The translations under genes were made by a program, and so were the position numbers. Source: Coprinus comatus (taxonomy: Eukaryota > Basidiomycota > Agaricomycetes > Agaricales > Agaricaceae). From it: 64,000 bases of DNA. Shown here in pieces: positions 1 to 13,423 of this stretch. The notes under the pieces are model-generated. The model saw only the letters and a program-made list of their open reading frames with translations, was not told the DNA's origin and did not search any database. Location of the stretch: NCBI GenBank assembly GCA_034638255.1, contig JAWPGT010000011.1, forward strand, positions 124,001-188,000, in the 5' to 3' direction. Numbering within the stretch: the stretch's first letter is position 1; each line of letters starts with the position of its first letter.

Positions 1-1366
1 ACTCACAGAAAGAACGTAAATCGGAGAACTGGTATTTGTTTGGGTAGTAATTTTAACATTAAACCATTTCTCCGGAGCATTTAAAGGATGATAAAATGCC
101 TCCAATTTAAACTTCCAACGTGTACTCATATCCAAACATCCCTCGACAAATTCAACAGTCATATCTTGGTATATCCCAACATGATCTTTATCACCACAAA
201 GTTGACTATGATCGCCTTCGCATGTCATTTGACAACTTTCAAAAGATTGTCGGTTGCTCCATTGTAAGAATTTATCGCACCCTAATGTTCAAGTTATTGT
301 AGAATATTATAGAATCAGTGCAAGTTTAAAAAATCAGACTGGGCAGAAGAAAGAACATGAACCAGAACTCACAACATTCAATGGAATATTCCAATCCAGC
401 TAAAGGGTATCCTTGTGCATGACAAGCATTGATACATTTCTCTGGTGTAACATCTTGGACAGTTATAGGATGATTAAGTGTCCTAGCACTTCTTGAATCC
501 CTATATTCATACCCATAGTAGAGTCATTTAGTTTTAAGCACTAACCGAAGTGTAAGAGTTTACGCACAAAAAACATCCCTGATATTGCCAATTGCCAATA
601 TCCCTAATAAAATTGGGATCCCGTTTCGTTGGATCATGGTATATATCAATCCTATTACCTGAGCCACAAAGTAATGTATTATCACCGATACAAGGCGTGT
701 TACATTCGCTTTGATCTACATCCAACTTGCGTTGACGCAGATAATCACAATCTATAATAATTGTAGTTAGAACAGTTCGTTAGTATGTTTGAACTTGAAA
801 TAGGTGTATTTCAAAATTGACATACAACACTCCTATCCAAAAAAGAAAGTCAGTCTCCGTGATATTTTATTTATTCTTTTGAGATAAGAAAAAATGTCTA
901 GACCCACCTTTCCAAATTCAACACCAGCGTAATAAAACCCATTTGCCGCACAAAAGTTGATACAAACAGATGGGGTCATATCATCACTTGTAAATCGATT
1001 AACTTCGAGAACTCGGTCATCGGCATGATCCCTAAACACCGTGTCCGACTGTCAATTTTCTCTTTTTGAAGTGCTCTGAAGTTCTCTGAAGTGGAAGAGG
1101 AAGAGGAAGTGGGAGTGGGAGGGCAGAGTAAGAGAAGGGAAGAAGCAATGTAGTACGTACTCGTAACAGCCAAGATGTTCCCAATTAAGTGTTTGCCTCG
1201 GTGTAATAGAGGAATCTATGACGATTCTTCCCGCGTGGATGTGGACCTAATGATGGCCAGAGGTGTTTCATTTAGCTTTACTGTACCAACGATTGGAAAG
1301 CGAGAATCGGGAATAATCAATACAGACCACTTGTGCTACGATTGCGATCAGAGGAATTGTAAGCAT
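1..1366 (-). CDS. WSC-domain protein, 3' end beyond the window
   Basis: Secreted or surface protein with at least two WSC carbohydrate-binding-type domains. Exons read on the minus strand: about 1366-upstream (start uncertain), 1246-1161, 1031-908, 832-826, 751-568, 500-373, 281-1. Domain 1 begins around HLGCYE and runs through MTPSVCINFCAANG, AGVEFG, ECYC and CNTPCIGDNTLLCGSGNR. Domain 2 begins NWQYQGCFLDSRSARTL and continues VTPEKCINACHAQG, LAGLEYS, ECWCD and CEGDHSQLCG. The paired Cys spacing and the LCG motif are typical of WSC. The reading frame is open at position 1, so the C-terminus is missing. The ATG at 1366 starts a hydrophobic stretch (MLTIPLIAIVAQVV) that could be a signal peptide, but its splice to the 1246 exon is unclear. 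WSC proteins act as wall stress sensors or as domains of secreted enzymes; which applies here cannot be seen. Confidence 0.8.
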
Positions 1367-2805
1367 TGTGATTTCCTTGTAATGACTATTCTCAAGTTTT
1401 CGTTTTTATATCCTCGTCAGTACATGTTCATCACTCAAAGAACGTTGAGTGTTTGTGTTTCAGCGGTCGTATCAGGCCGTAAAATATCACCACATCACAT
1501 AACAAAATCATGTCTATGTCTTTCAAGCCCACAGGCACCTTTTGAACGACATTGACATGATGAGAGGACATTTTCTGATGATTTCTTCAAGAAGTAAGCA
1601 TTATGCCATTAACATTTCAATGGAGAATATAGACTCGACTCAACTGCTAAGCCTCAAATATCAATAATAATATAAGATCTGCGGAGATTGAGTGATTTTG
1701 AATATCAGTTTACCGAATATGACGGATTTTTGAAATGACGAGCTTTAATTAATCCGACGGTTAAGGGTCCTCTAAGATATACTTGGTCATAAGAACAAAA
1801 AAATCTAACCTGCTGATTGCAGTTGATTCCAGGCATGTCACCTCCTGAGTTTCAATATGATAGGCAAATTCAAACCTAGTTATAAGCGAATACGAATACG
1901 CATACTGACATTCTCCATCCCCACGGATGGCGGGTGAATCCAGGATGACCACGAGTATGCGGAGAGTGGGAGAGTCTTTTTTTCTGTCGTGTGAGGTCCA
2001 TGTGATGAGAATCTTGATGACCGAGGTGGAGGCTCGAAGTCTACCGCTTTTCCAGAAAAATTAAAAATGCGGAAGGCCCGATGGTAAGCCAAGCATCGTT
2101 ACGCGCATAGCTCGGATACTATTTGTATTCGCACAATGCGTTAGAACGGGCCACCCGATCCGCTATGGGTCTAGAGGCTATACGCTTGTAAATTCCCTCT
2201 TCGTTCGAAAATCCTAATCCGTCGGTCTATAGCCCCTACGGCCGATTTGCGCCAAGAGCCTGGGTTTGGCTTCGCGAGAATGGAATGAACAAAACGAAAG
2301 GTTACTTCTAGATGGAGATGTCAAACTTGTCTCTCTTGGGTATAGAGAGCCTGTATCCTTCATAGGACGTGGGGGAAGTTGTCATGACGCAACAGTTCTT
2401 ATCTCTATACTAAAGTATCCTGACAAACCCTTCCGCATCTCACATGGAGTCCGTTCGGGTGGTAAATAAAAGTATATACTGCGGCATAAATTTGCGGCGT
2501 TGAGAAGGCAACTAATTATTGTCAAACATTCTGTAGCAATAGGCTTCAAAGTGTAGGCGAAAGTTACAACCAGGAGAGTACACGTGACGGGATACATTGG
2601 CGGGTAATGCATCAGTGCATCTGAACGGAGAGATTCCAGCCAATGGAGGCCGCTTCCGAGATTGACCGGGAGGATTGATCGGAGCCAATTATAGCAACAT
2701 GATAAGATATGTTCCTGGCTCAGAGATAAGCAAACACTATATTTCGCCCAGCTTTCCACTCAAAATTCCAGTTTCCTCCTCTTCCAACACATCTCTCAAT
2801 CTACA
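1367..2805. other. Intergenic region, no gene recognised
   Basis: About 1.4 kb between the WSC gene and gdhA, both of which are transcribed outward from it. Open frames here are short, with no family motif and no plausible exon chain. The gdhA promoter must lie at the right end; an A/T-rich CTATATT stands about 65-70 bp before the gdhA ATG. Confidence 0.5.
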
Positions 2806-4504
<1,699 letters not shown>

Positions 4505-4802
4505 ATAATTATGCCAACCAAAATCCAAAAGATCTCATGAATCATGAGTACCTACTATGTACAACATATACCCTCTCCCCCACCTTTACGCTTTGTCCTT
4601 ATCTTGCTTTACATACTTGTAGCCATATCATATGTTCATAATAGATGTGTTTTTTCCGAATCCACAAGTTCTGGTTTGAATGATCACATACATACGCACA
4701 AGTTACTCCTCTCCAGTTCGTTAAAAGATTATGAGGTGCATATAAAAAAGTATATTGAGTAACGAAAATCTCATTAAGAAAAGATACCTTGTGTGTATTG
4801 TG

Positions 4803-6537
4803 TTATGAATCCATTTCAACGTCACGACTCTCCTGAGTGGAAGTTTCCGACTCTTCAGCTTGCTCCACACCAATACTACCCGCCGGTTTCCAATCATCAC
4901 CGGGAACGGACTTCCATAAACGCACGCGACCATCATTTCCAGCTGATGATAAAATGGTGCTATTAGAATATCCGTTAGAGATAAGGGTTAATATGTTGAG
5001 CAATAACAAAGAGTGTTTACTTACCCTGTGATGTTCCATTCTACTCTACTAACAGCGGATCTGAGGTTTTTAGTAAGCCAAGAATAGTGAGATGAGATAT
5101 GTGAGTATGTTATTTGGAAAAAGAGTTTTGAACATAACGTACTTGTGTTCAAGTTTGGTTACGGATACAGTTGTCCATTTGATTTCTTCACTTTCTGTAT
5201 CTTTACCATCATCTGTTTCTTGTTCTTCTCCTGGTTGAATACGCCAAATGTGAACACTTCCATCACGACTTCCAGTAGCGATTAAATGAAAAGATCTTCC
5301 ACATGAAGGTGCCCATGCTAAACTTGTAATTGCTGATTTAGGAGTTTCTGATTCGGGTGGTGGTGTTTGAGTTGGATTGATAGGTATGAATGGAGCTGCC
5401 GATGCGGTGGTGGAAGGTGATGGATCAAGTGTTAAGAGGGTAACATGGCGCCTTGAGGGTGTTAATTGGAGGATCTGTATAAAATAAAATAAAGTAAATA
5501 TAAGAAAAGGGGCGCATATACACATCTAATGAATGCAAATTTACCTTTACAACCCCAGCTGTACCAGCACTAGCAGCAATAACCTCACCCCAATATCTAT
5601 CCTTACACCACGATAAACACCAACCTCCATCAGCTTCACGATTACCGATACCATGACGCGCTTGATTATTCAAAGCAGCATTTGCTTGAAGACCTTGTGA
5701 AAGTGCTTGAGCATGATCAGCAAAATTGTTCTTATCGAATGGGGCGATTGTTTGTGTTGGAGTGGCTAATGCAAGGGTATTGGCGCGTGTATAAAAGGTT
5801 GGTGTTGATGATGTGGGAAGGTTTAGGATATCGATGTCTTGTAGTAATTGCCAACCTGTTAAGGATGATTGGTCTATGCATTCATAGATTCTGAGTATGT
5901 TGTCTGATGCGATGGCAGCCTTCAATGCGAATTAGAAAACGGCGCATATATTTAAGAATTAATGAAGGAAACGCGTACCAGTTTCAAGCCAAAATAATGA
6001 GGTGCAAATTCAACACCACGAACAGTTCCTTTAGATTCTGCCATAACAGAACGTTCTATCCATCGCGATGTAGGTTGTTGTTGATTTCCGCTACTAGTAC
6101 TCAATTGGGAGTCAAGTAAAGCACTAGCTGGTGCTTGTTCCCATACTTTTGCAGTACGATCGTATGATGCTGATGCAATGACTGAGCCGAATTCTGGATG
6201 GGCCCAACTAACTTTGGAAACGGGTGCTTCATGTGCCTGTGTATGTTCATGAGTTCTTCTTCGTGGTATATGTGTAGGTATATTGATATGTAGCGTACCT
6301 TCCATTCATCTTGAACTTGCCAGGTACCATTCTTTTCATCGAGCTGCCAGATTTTTATCCTAGACAAAGTAAACGTGAGTGGTATTCTTATGTTAAAAGG
6401 AATTGTTTGATATGATATATTTTTTTTGCTTACCTCTGATCCAAACTACAAGTTGCCAAACGAAGTCCATAGAAATCATAGCAAGCATCCGTTACTAGGT
6501 CATCATGAGCGTGTGGGATTAAGCCAGTTTGTATCAT
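4803..6537 (-). CDS. SEH1: Nucleoporin SEH1 (WD40 protein)
   Basis: WD40 beta-propeller shared by the Nup84/Nup107-160 nuclear pore complex and the SEA/GATOR2 complex that controls TORC1. Exons: 6537-6434, 6359-6299, 6236-5979, 5919-5545, 5474-5143, 5060-5025, 4959-4803, giving 440 aa. Family landmarks are the start MIQTGLIPHAHDDLVTD, then CSLDQRIKIWQLDEKNG, AHEAPVSKVSWAHPEFGS, ASASYDRTAKVWEQ, RYWGEVIAASAG, GSRDGSVHIWRI, VEWNITGTILSSAGNDG and RVRLWK. Order and spacing match SEH1 rather than the related SEC13. Low-complexity inserts rich in Pro, Thr and Ser lie between the later blades, and the C-terminus is acidic. The start is fixed by the conserved HAHDDLV block immediately after the ATG. 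It diverges from the alpha/beta hydrolase across 175 bp. Confidence 0.95.
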
Positions 6538-6712
6538 CCTTCTTCACAAGAGGTCACCACGGTCAATGACTTGTTCTCGAATCTCTACAAACATGACCCA
6601 ATTGATGGTTCGGCAGGTGGCACGTGTTACATGATCATGATGTCTAAATTTAGCAACATACTTAACAACTCTTACCCCAAAGCAATGACAGCGCCCCTTC
6701 GAATCCCAGGCC

Positions 6713-8049
6713 ATGTCTTTCCAGAACTACGTTGCTCATCTCACAGATGGTAATCGAATTGCGTATACGGATTCAGGCCCAGTTGAAGGTTCATCAACCT
6801 ATACCACATTGATTCTTATTCACGGAACGGGTTTTAACTATCGTAAGTAGACGTACACTTTAAACGGCTTTTAGTAGAGAGTATTCTGCTGACGGGACAA
6901 CCTACGACTAATATTAATGATACAACGATTAAAGATATATTTGATAAACTACACGAAATCGCACCACGTTACGATCTTCGTACCATTTCTCTTCAACGAA
7001 AAGGTTATAAGGGTTCTAGTGAAGTAACACCTACAAATCTTGAAGATATGAAAAGCAGAAAAGGAATAGATGAGAACACTCTTCTAGTTGGTTATTTTAT
7101 TCAACATATCATTCGTAGTACCGGAGAGTCTGGATCTAAACTTCCAGTACCGAATGAAACTAGAACTCAAGGTGGTGTGGCTGCCTTGGGTTGGTCGAGT
7201 GGTGGTGCTGCAGCTCTTTCTGTTTTGTCTGATTCTAAAGTTTTTCCTTTGGAATTATACGAGGAACTTGAACGTTTTCTGATTAAAGTGGTGATGTATG
7301 GTAAGTGCTCTTCTTTTCTGCTCTTGATGATTGTAATTCAATCATTTTTTTATCTATTATAGATCCTCCCCATGAGACTTTCGGTTTCGACTTGATGGAA
7401 GAAGGTCTTTTACGATTAGTAACTTTAAAAAGCACGCCACAGGAATTTTGTGACAAACTCAAGACCTCAGTATGCTGTTATTATGATCATCCTACAGATT
7501 GGAACGGGGATCCAAAACAGCTTGATCTTCGTACTCACACGGAAAGAACTTCACTTAATGACAATCCTCAATGGGAAAAGATGTTTGAAAGAGATGTTGT
7601 ACTCATAACTTCGTTTAAAAAGTACGCGCTTAATTTTTTTATTTTTATGGAAAGTGATTGAATGTTGAAAAAATTGAATCAAGGCCAAGGAAAGAAATGC
7701 AACCCGTTGTATACGAGTTAACACAAAGAGCTCTCTTAGACGAAGAAGTAATCCAAAGAACGTTCCCAGAAGTCGCTATTTTCCATATCGTATGCTGGAA
7801 ATCAGATCCCAATACTTTATGGGCTTATCACATGGTGAATAACCTCTACAAGGAGAAGAAACTCTCAAGGCCGATAAAATTCTTTATCGCTAGTGAAGCT
7901 AACCATTTTGTAAGAACTTTTTTTAAACCCTCTTGTAATATGATAGAGATAGACTGATTCGGTGTGTTTTTAATCTATTCTTTCAGTGGCATTGGGATCA
8001 ACCTGATGAATATCTTCGAGCTGTGGCCAATGGTATACAATACAAATGA
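6713..8049 (+). CDS. Alpha/beta hydrolase family protein
   Basis: Putative serine hydrolase of unknown substrate. Exons: 6713-6842, 6935-7300, 7363-7621, about 7690-7909 (7684 is an alternative acceptor), 7987-8049; about 345 aa. It shows the oxyanion-region motif LILIHGTGFNYHIF, the nucleophile elbow LGWSSGGAAAL (G-x-S-x-G) and a late histidine in ANHFWHWDQPDEY that fits the catalytic His. No signal peptide or membrane segment is visible, so it is probably cytosolic. The first intron is 92 nt; a shorter 32-nt alternative was rejected because only the longer one restores HIFDKL in frame. It lies just upstream of the SDR tandem, but nothing shows joint regulation. Confidence 0.85.
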
Positions 8050-8287
8050 CAAAGAATTGTTAATCTTCCATCTCTTAAGCTGTGTACAAACTTCCTCTTG
8101 TGAATGTATGATAATGTGACATGTGAATAACAATTCATCAACACACACGTCAAAGCCTGAGAGGAGTAAGAGAAGAAGATCTACTGTATTTAAATAAGAG
8201 CTGACCAACTCCGCTTTGTAATAAAGTGGAAATATACTGACGGATGAATAAACAAGAACCCGAGCAAGTTCTCGGAATAGTCAGGTG

Positions 8288-8295
8288 TATATAAG
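8288..8295 (+). promoter_or_regulatory. TATA box of the first SDR copy
   Basis: TATATAAG about 130 bp before the ATG at 8419. The equivalent TATATAAG sits at 10169 in the second copy, about 120 bp before its ATG, within otherwise conserved upstream sequence. Confidence 0.55.
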
Positions 8296-8418
8296 AAGGA
8301 ATGAAAAGCATTATTTTAGGCATTATCTCAGGCATCAGTACACTTTCACACACCAAATTCAAACATAAAACCTTCCTGACCAGTACCAATAGATACAGAA
8401 ACCCAAACCAGAGAAACC

Positions 8419-9812
8419 ATGTCATTAACAACCCGGTAGCAGTTATCACAGGTTCAGCACAAGGAATAGGACGCGCTATAGCTCTCAAATTAGCCCAAGA
8501 TGGCTTAAACATTGTCATTTCCGATCTTCCAGTAAATCCCAAAAATCAGAATTAGTAAGAGAAGAAATCGAAAAGATTGGACGGAAAGCTGTTGTGATTA
8601 ATTGTGATGTTACACAAGAGGAAGAAGTTAAGCGACTTGTGGAGGATACGGCTCAACATTTTGGTAGACTTGATGTGGTTAGTTTTCTTCCATCATTTCG
8701 TATATTCAATATATTACTACCTTAAATATTTGATTCATTCATAGATGGTAGCCAACGCTGGTATTTTCCAACCTGGTGGTTTTCAAAACGTTGTAGATGG
8801 TACGTACTACACTCGATCGCCTCCCCCACTCCACCCGAAAAAAAAATTATATTGTCTCTTTAAAAGATAGTGTTAAAAATCGACTTCCCTTAATTTAAAT
8901 GTAGGCGATATATCCAACTGGGAGAAAATCTGGGCAGTCAACATCAGAGGCACTACATTCTGTTATAAATACGCTGCAAGGCAACTGATTAAACAAAACT
9001 CTGGGGGAAGAATTATCGGTATGATTTTCAAACTTTAAAATAACCCCCCTAAAAACTAAAGAGGATAATTAACTGTAACTTGCTCATTTCTTTTTTTAGG
9101 AGCTTCTTCAATTTGTGGACTAAAAGGTGGGTTTTCCAAATTCTGATCGGTATACAATAAGGTTGATTTTGATTCCGCTTCACCGTAGGATACGCTGGAA
9201 TAGGACCATACTGTATTTCAAAATTTGCTATACGATCACTCACAGAATCAACGGGTATGTAAATTTGAATCAGCGTAGTTCGCCGCTCAAACGGTGTCTT
9301 CAATCAAAGTAATTAATACTTGAATAAAGCCAAAGAACTATTCGAGCATAAAATTACTGTCAATGCGTATGCTCCTGGTTTCATAGAAACCGATATGAGT
9401 AGGTTTATCCAAACTCCAATTTCCTTCCATCGTAGAACCTGGGGTTCAATCTTATTCAGCTCGTAACCTCAAAAAAGATGATAGAGAACCTTTGGCAGCA
9501 GTTAAAGAGGTACGTTATATGACACGTCGTAAAAAAAACTTCCGAATCTCATTACTAGCAACTAAATACCCTACCTTTTGATAAATAATAAAAAAACCCG
9601 TTCTACTCTCAATGTCAACCGGTAGATGATGGGTATGCCACAATCCAAGACCGGTCAACCGGAAGATATCGCAAATCTTGTATCGTATTTGGCTTCTCCA
9701 GGCGCCCATCTTGTCACCGGTATGTGTCCAATATCATAAATGATTAAATGTACAGAGAATGGACTTAAGAACAGGTCATACTATGGCTGTTGATGGAGGC
9801 GCAAATTTCTAG
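8419..9812 (+). pseudogene. Short-chain dehydrogenase copy 1, frameshifted in exon 1
   Basis: Paralogue of the intact SDR that follows. Exons by comparison: 8419-8677, 8745-8799, 8905-9018, 9100-9126, 9189-9254, 9330-9398, 9460-9509, 9626-9719, 9775-9812. Exons 2-9 look functional: NAGI, the catalytic S in ASSICGLKG, YCISK, and the C-terminal HTMAVDGGANF. Exon 1 carries two one-base deletions relative to copy 2. One lies between the ATG at 8419 and VAVITGSAQGIG. The other lies just after ISDLP, which puts a stop a few codons later. No intron of workable size removes either. It is either a recent pseudogene or contains two sequencing indels. An upstream ATG at 8301 opens the correct frame for the first half only. 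Confidence 0.7.
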
Positions 9813-10168
9813 ATTCTTCTGAAGTTGATTTTCTGTCAATTGAAACCCCTCCAATGTTATTCGTGACAATAAATGAATCCGATAGAAATCAAGCCTAATA
9901 TATATGACTTAACGCAAGGAGTTCTCATGGAAGGAATAATCTAATCACATATATTCGATCTCTCGCCACTTGGCACACGAAACAAATGGTAAATAATAGC
10001 CAATATTCCATCTTCTCAAACTGTATCCGGAGCTTCCTTTGTAGATGTCGTGATGGTGTGCAATTAAGTCAACACACACTATGTCAAAACATGTGAGAGA
10101 AGAAGACCTTGTGTTTACTAAGTTGAGCCTCCTAAACAGTGACTAGTAGTTCTTAGAATAGTCAAGCG

Positions 10169-10175
10169 TATATAA
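10169..10175 (+). promoter_or_regulatory. TATA box of the second SDR copy
   Basis: TATATAA in the duplicated promoter, followed by the conserved ACTTTCACACACC element before the ATG at 10292. Confidence 0.55.
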
Positions 10176-10291
10176 GAGCGAATGAGAATCTTTAGCTTAG
10201 GCATCACCTCAATCAAACTTTCACACACCTCCAACTGAGTCAGACTCTCCTCAAATCTCACCTATATCAGGCTACCAGTAAAGCCAAAAAC

Positions 10292-11612
10292 ATGTCAACC
10301 AGAGTAGCGATTGTTACTGGTTCTGCACAAGGAATAGGACGTGCCATAGCTCTCAAATTAGCCCAAGATGGTTTAAACATTGTCATTTCTGATCTTCCTA
10401 ACAAATCCCAGGAATCAGAATTAGTAAGGGAAGAAATCGAAAAGATTGGACGAAAAGCTGTTGTGATTAATTGTGATGTTACACGAGAGGAAGACGTTGA
10501 GAAACTTGTGGAGGATACGGTACAACATTTCGGTAGACTTGATGTGGTCAGTCTCTTCTAGTATTCTTTCTTTGAACCCCCTTATATACACATAAATGAC
10601 CCTAAAACCAATTCTTCGTATAGATGGTTGCTAATGCTGGTATCGGACAACGTTATCAAGAAGTTGTTGATGGTATGTACAGTGTGCTTCCATACCCTCA
10701 AAAATCATATTATCTCATATCTGCACCACGACCATTGAAAACCATTTCACCTTCATTTACATTCAGCCGATATATCTGAATGGGAGAGGGTCTGGGCAGT
10801 CAACATCCGAGGCGTGATATTCTCTTACAAGTACGCCGCACGGCAATTAATCAAACAAAAGTCTGGCGGACGAATTATTGGTATGGCTTTTTATGTAAAC
10901 CATAAAACAAGGGGTATTTAATTTTCTCGTTTTTTTTTTCCACATAGGAGCATCTTCAATTTGCGGACTAAAAGGTGAGAAAGAATCCCAGGGTATATGG
11001 TAAAAGAAGGTTGATTTACCTCACCGTACAATAGGATATGCAGGAATAGGACCATATTGTATTTCAAAATTCGCCGTACGGTCACTCACAGAATCAACAG
11101 GTGTGTAACTTTACATTTCAATCGTTATCTTCAATCAAAAGTAACTAATACTTGAGTTAAGCCAAAGAATTGTTCGAGCATAACATCACCGTCAATGCCT
11201 ATGCTCCTGGTGTCATAGAAACCGATATGAGTAGGTTTTATTCGGGCTTTCCGTTGTAACGAATATTTGACCTAATACTTACTCTTTATAAATCTACTTA
11301 GCTCGTAACCCCGAGAAAGATGGTGGAGAACCTTCTTCATCAGTTAAAGAGGTACGTCACAGGTCTATGTCATTGGTAGTTAAATAACTTAAAAAATCCT
11401 TCAACTAACGATATCGACAGATCATGCGTATACAGCAATCCAAAATCGGACAACCAGAAGACATCGCAAATCTTGTATCGTATTTGGCTTCTCCTGGAGC
11501 CCGTCTTGTTACCGGTATGTCTGATTTCGTAAGCAAGGGTAAAGAAACTAAATAAATACTCAAATCACCAACAGGTCATACTATGGCTGTTGATGGAGGT
11601 GCAAATTTCTAA
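10292..11612 (+). CDS. Short-chain dehydrogenase/reductase (acetoin/diacetyl reductase-like)
   Basis: NAD(P)-dependent classical SDR. Nine exons: 10292-10546, 10624-10672, 10767-10880, 10948-10974, 11035-11100, 11162-11230, 11302-11351, 11421-11514, 11575-11612; 253 aa, a normal length for the family. It has the Rossmann motif TGSAQGIG, NAGI, catalytic Ser in ASSICGLKG, and the YCISK catalytic Tyr-Lys pair, then VNAYAPGVIETDM and the closing MAVDGGANF. The overall pattern resembles meso-2,3-butanediol dehydrogenase/diacetyl reductases, but the substrate is an inference. One exon is only 27 nt. It is the intact member of the tandem pair. Confidence 0.9.
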
Positions 11613-12098
11613 CTTCTCCTTACATCTTACGTTTCCTTGTCAATTGCTACTTTTCTGCCATTCGTGATAACAACATTTTATCTCGTGCATACTCCTAATT
11701 GATAAGTTTGGAACGTTCGTTATCATAGTACATCCGGTCATTTGGCATCATAGATTCCAATGTAAGTTTAAAGCAAACACAATCGGACCGCCATTCTTCG
11801 ATAAGTCAAGTAAGGCCTACCAGCTTGAAGTGCCTAACTACATCCGAGACAGAAGCAAAACTCAATTTTAGCAACCATATGGCGTATTCAGCGCATATAT
11901 ATCGACAAATTGAGCTATTTGATAGCAGTGTTATATAAGACCTCTTGCAAATTGACTGTTATCCAGACTCCCAAGTTTCCTGCTTTTTTATCCCCTTACC
12001 TACAGTGAGTTGCACCAGAAACTCGTCCTCCCCTCGACTGTGGTGTCAGATAACCGACACCTAAGTTTGGCATTCTCCCATAGTTTCGACATATCAAT
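11613..12098. other. Intergenic, promoter of the SMP/LEA gene
   Basis: No coding exon recognised. A TATATAAG at about 11933-11940 lies about 160 bp before the next ATG and is the likely core promoter of the following gene. Confidence 0.45.
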
Positions 12099-12381
12099 AT
12101 GCGAAGAACCGCGATGAAACCCTCAGACGCCTCAAGAATCCAATCTTCCCAGGTAAGAGTTGGAATTCTTTCCCCCCTTTCCCTCTATCAATTCTTTTTT
12201 TTTTTTTTAGGCCAAAGCTGGCAACCCAACGGGCGCCAAGTCTTTCCCAGCTCGTTCCCAATCCGCCGCCCAAACCAATGTCAATCGTGGTGTTGTTAAC
12301 CCAAGTGGAGGAACCACCAGTGGTACCCCGAAAGCAACCCCCACGTCTTCTGGGAAAACGGGTGGAGCTGGTAGGAAGTAA
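12099..12381 (+). CDS. Small SMP/LEA-like hydrophilic protein
   Basis: Two exons, 12099-12152 and 12211-12381, encode 74 aa. The N-terminal half, KPSDASRIQSSQAKAGNPTG and then SFPARSQSAA, resembles the seed-maturation-protein (SMP) type LEA motif (DASRIQS..AK.G...F.ARAQSA) that occurs in small stress-associated fungal proteins. The C-terminal half is Gly/Thr/Ser/Lys-rich and probably disordered. There is no signal peptide or membrane segment. The intron ends in a long pyrimidine tract. A role in desiccation or stress tolerance is inferred from the family only. Confidence 0.7.
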
Positions 12382-13423
12382 GCTTTCGGTTTTCCCGAAA
12401 CTTTTTGTGATGCGAAGTAAAGAAGTAATTTGTTGTACAACTTAATGTAGATGTAGATTTGGTCGTTTGAGTGTCGTGAACCGAATTTCCGTAGTCCTAG
12501 AATGAATAATCAAGTTCAACTGTGCTGCTATAGAGTTGGTACTCAGATGTGCAGATTTGGGTCAAGAAAACCAAGGTTATGCATAAGGATAAACCACGTC
12601 TTGTCATGTTTGAAATTCAGTCAGCGAGCGAAGGGGAAGTTGTTGGATGGACCTTTTTGATAGCTGAGTCCCCAATGCAGTATCTTCTGTTCAATCGCAG
12701 GTGAGAAAAACATAAACACAAGGTACCCATTGGAGGTCTATTTAAGGAGATAAACCGGTCAACATCCGTGTCAAATGCAAGTATCAAGCACAAGAAGAAA
12801 GGAAGTAGATTGCCTTGGTTTGGTGCCTTATCTCAGCTTTCCGTTCTTGATCCACGCCTAACGAACGGTTCCTTCTTTCGTTTACAAAAGCAGAGTACCA
12901 GAACGTAGACGTGGATCTTATATTTCAAGGATGCAAGTTGCACCTCAAGGGGTAGTAGTGCGTTGTGTTCATCATAGGCAGGTACCAAGGCGAGTATTGT
13001 GTAAAAAAAAGACTTACCTATTATCTACTCTTATATCGTATTCATTCGTATATATGCTTGAAGCTTGAAGGAGATTGGATCGAAGAGACCTAGGAGGTAA
13101 TAATGGTTTCAGGAGAGGCGCAAAACGCGAGCCATATTTATGTCCGCCACATTGTTCACACGATCACAAGATTCGAGATAGGGACAGGCAGGGACAAAAA
13201 TAAACTTCAACTTTCGGGATATTGCATTGCAAAATCCCGAAAAATCCATGTTGGCCTCTAGCCAAATGGTAATTTGTCTCTACAACTGGTCTTCTGGAAA
13301 GGTCAAGTCTTGGTTCCAGAACCTCCACAGCCATATGCCGTCACGTGATCGAACGTGGAACCCACGTCACTTGTTCCTTCTACTCCCAGTTGCACATTCA
13401 TTGGAATTTGTAACCACACCACA
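12382..13423. other. Intergenic region, no gene recognised
   Basis: About 1 kb with no exon chain or RNA gene that I can support. The right end holds the Derlin promoter. Confidence 0.5.

Larger units (their letters stand above)
8060..11640 (+). repeat. Tandem duplication of an SDR gene with its promoter
   Basis: Two direct copies, about 8060-9812 and about 9985-11612, are alike in promoter, exon order and splice positions. Exons are nearly identical at the protein level (for example YCISKFA, VNAYAPG and AVDGGANF in both) while introns have diverged. The duplicated part begins well upstream of the ATG, including a TATA box and the shared string ACTTTCACACACC, so the second copy took a promoter with it. 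Confidence 0.85.

Noticed and set aside
1175..1555. 126-codon plus-strand open frame
   Set aside because: Antisense to the 5' exons of the WSC gene, with no family motif.
2382..2759. 125-codon minus-strand open frame upstream of gdhA
   Set aside because: No domain, no promoter signals, and it overlaps the gdhA promoter; composition is not protein-like.
6843..6874. 32-nt intron in the alpha/beta hydrolase gene
   Set aside because: Too short, and the 92-nt alternative restores the conserved GTGFNYHIF block.
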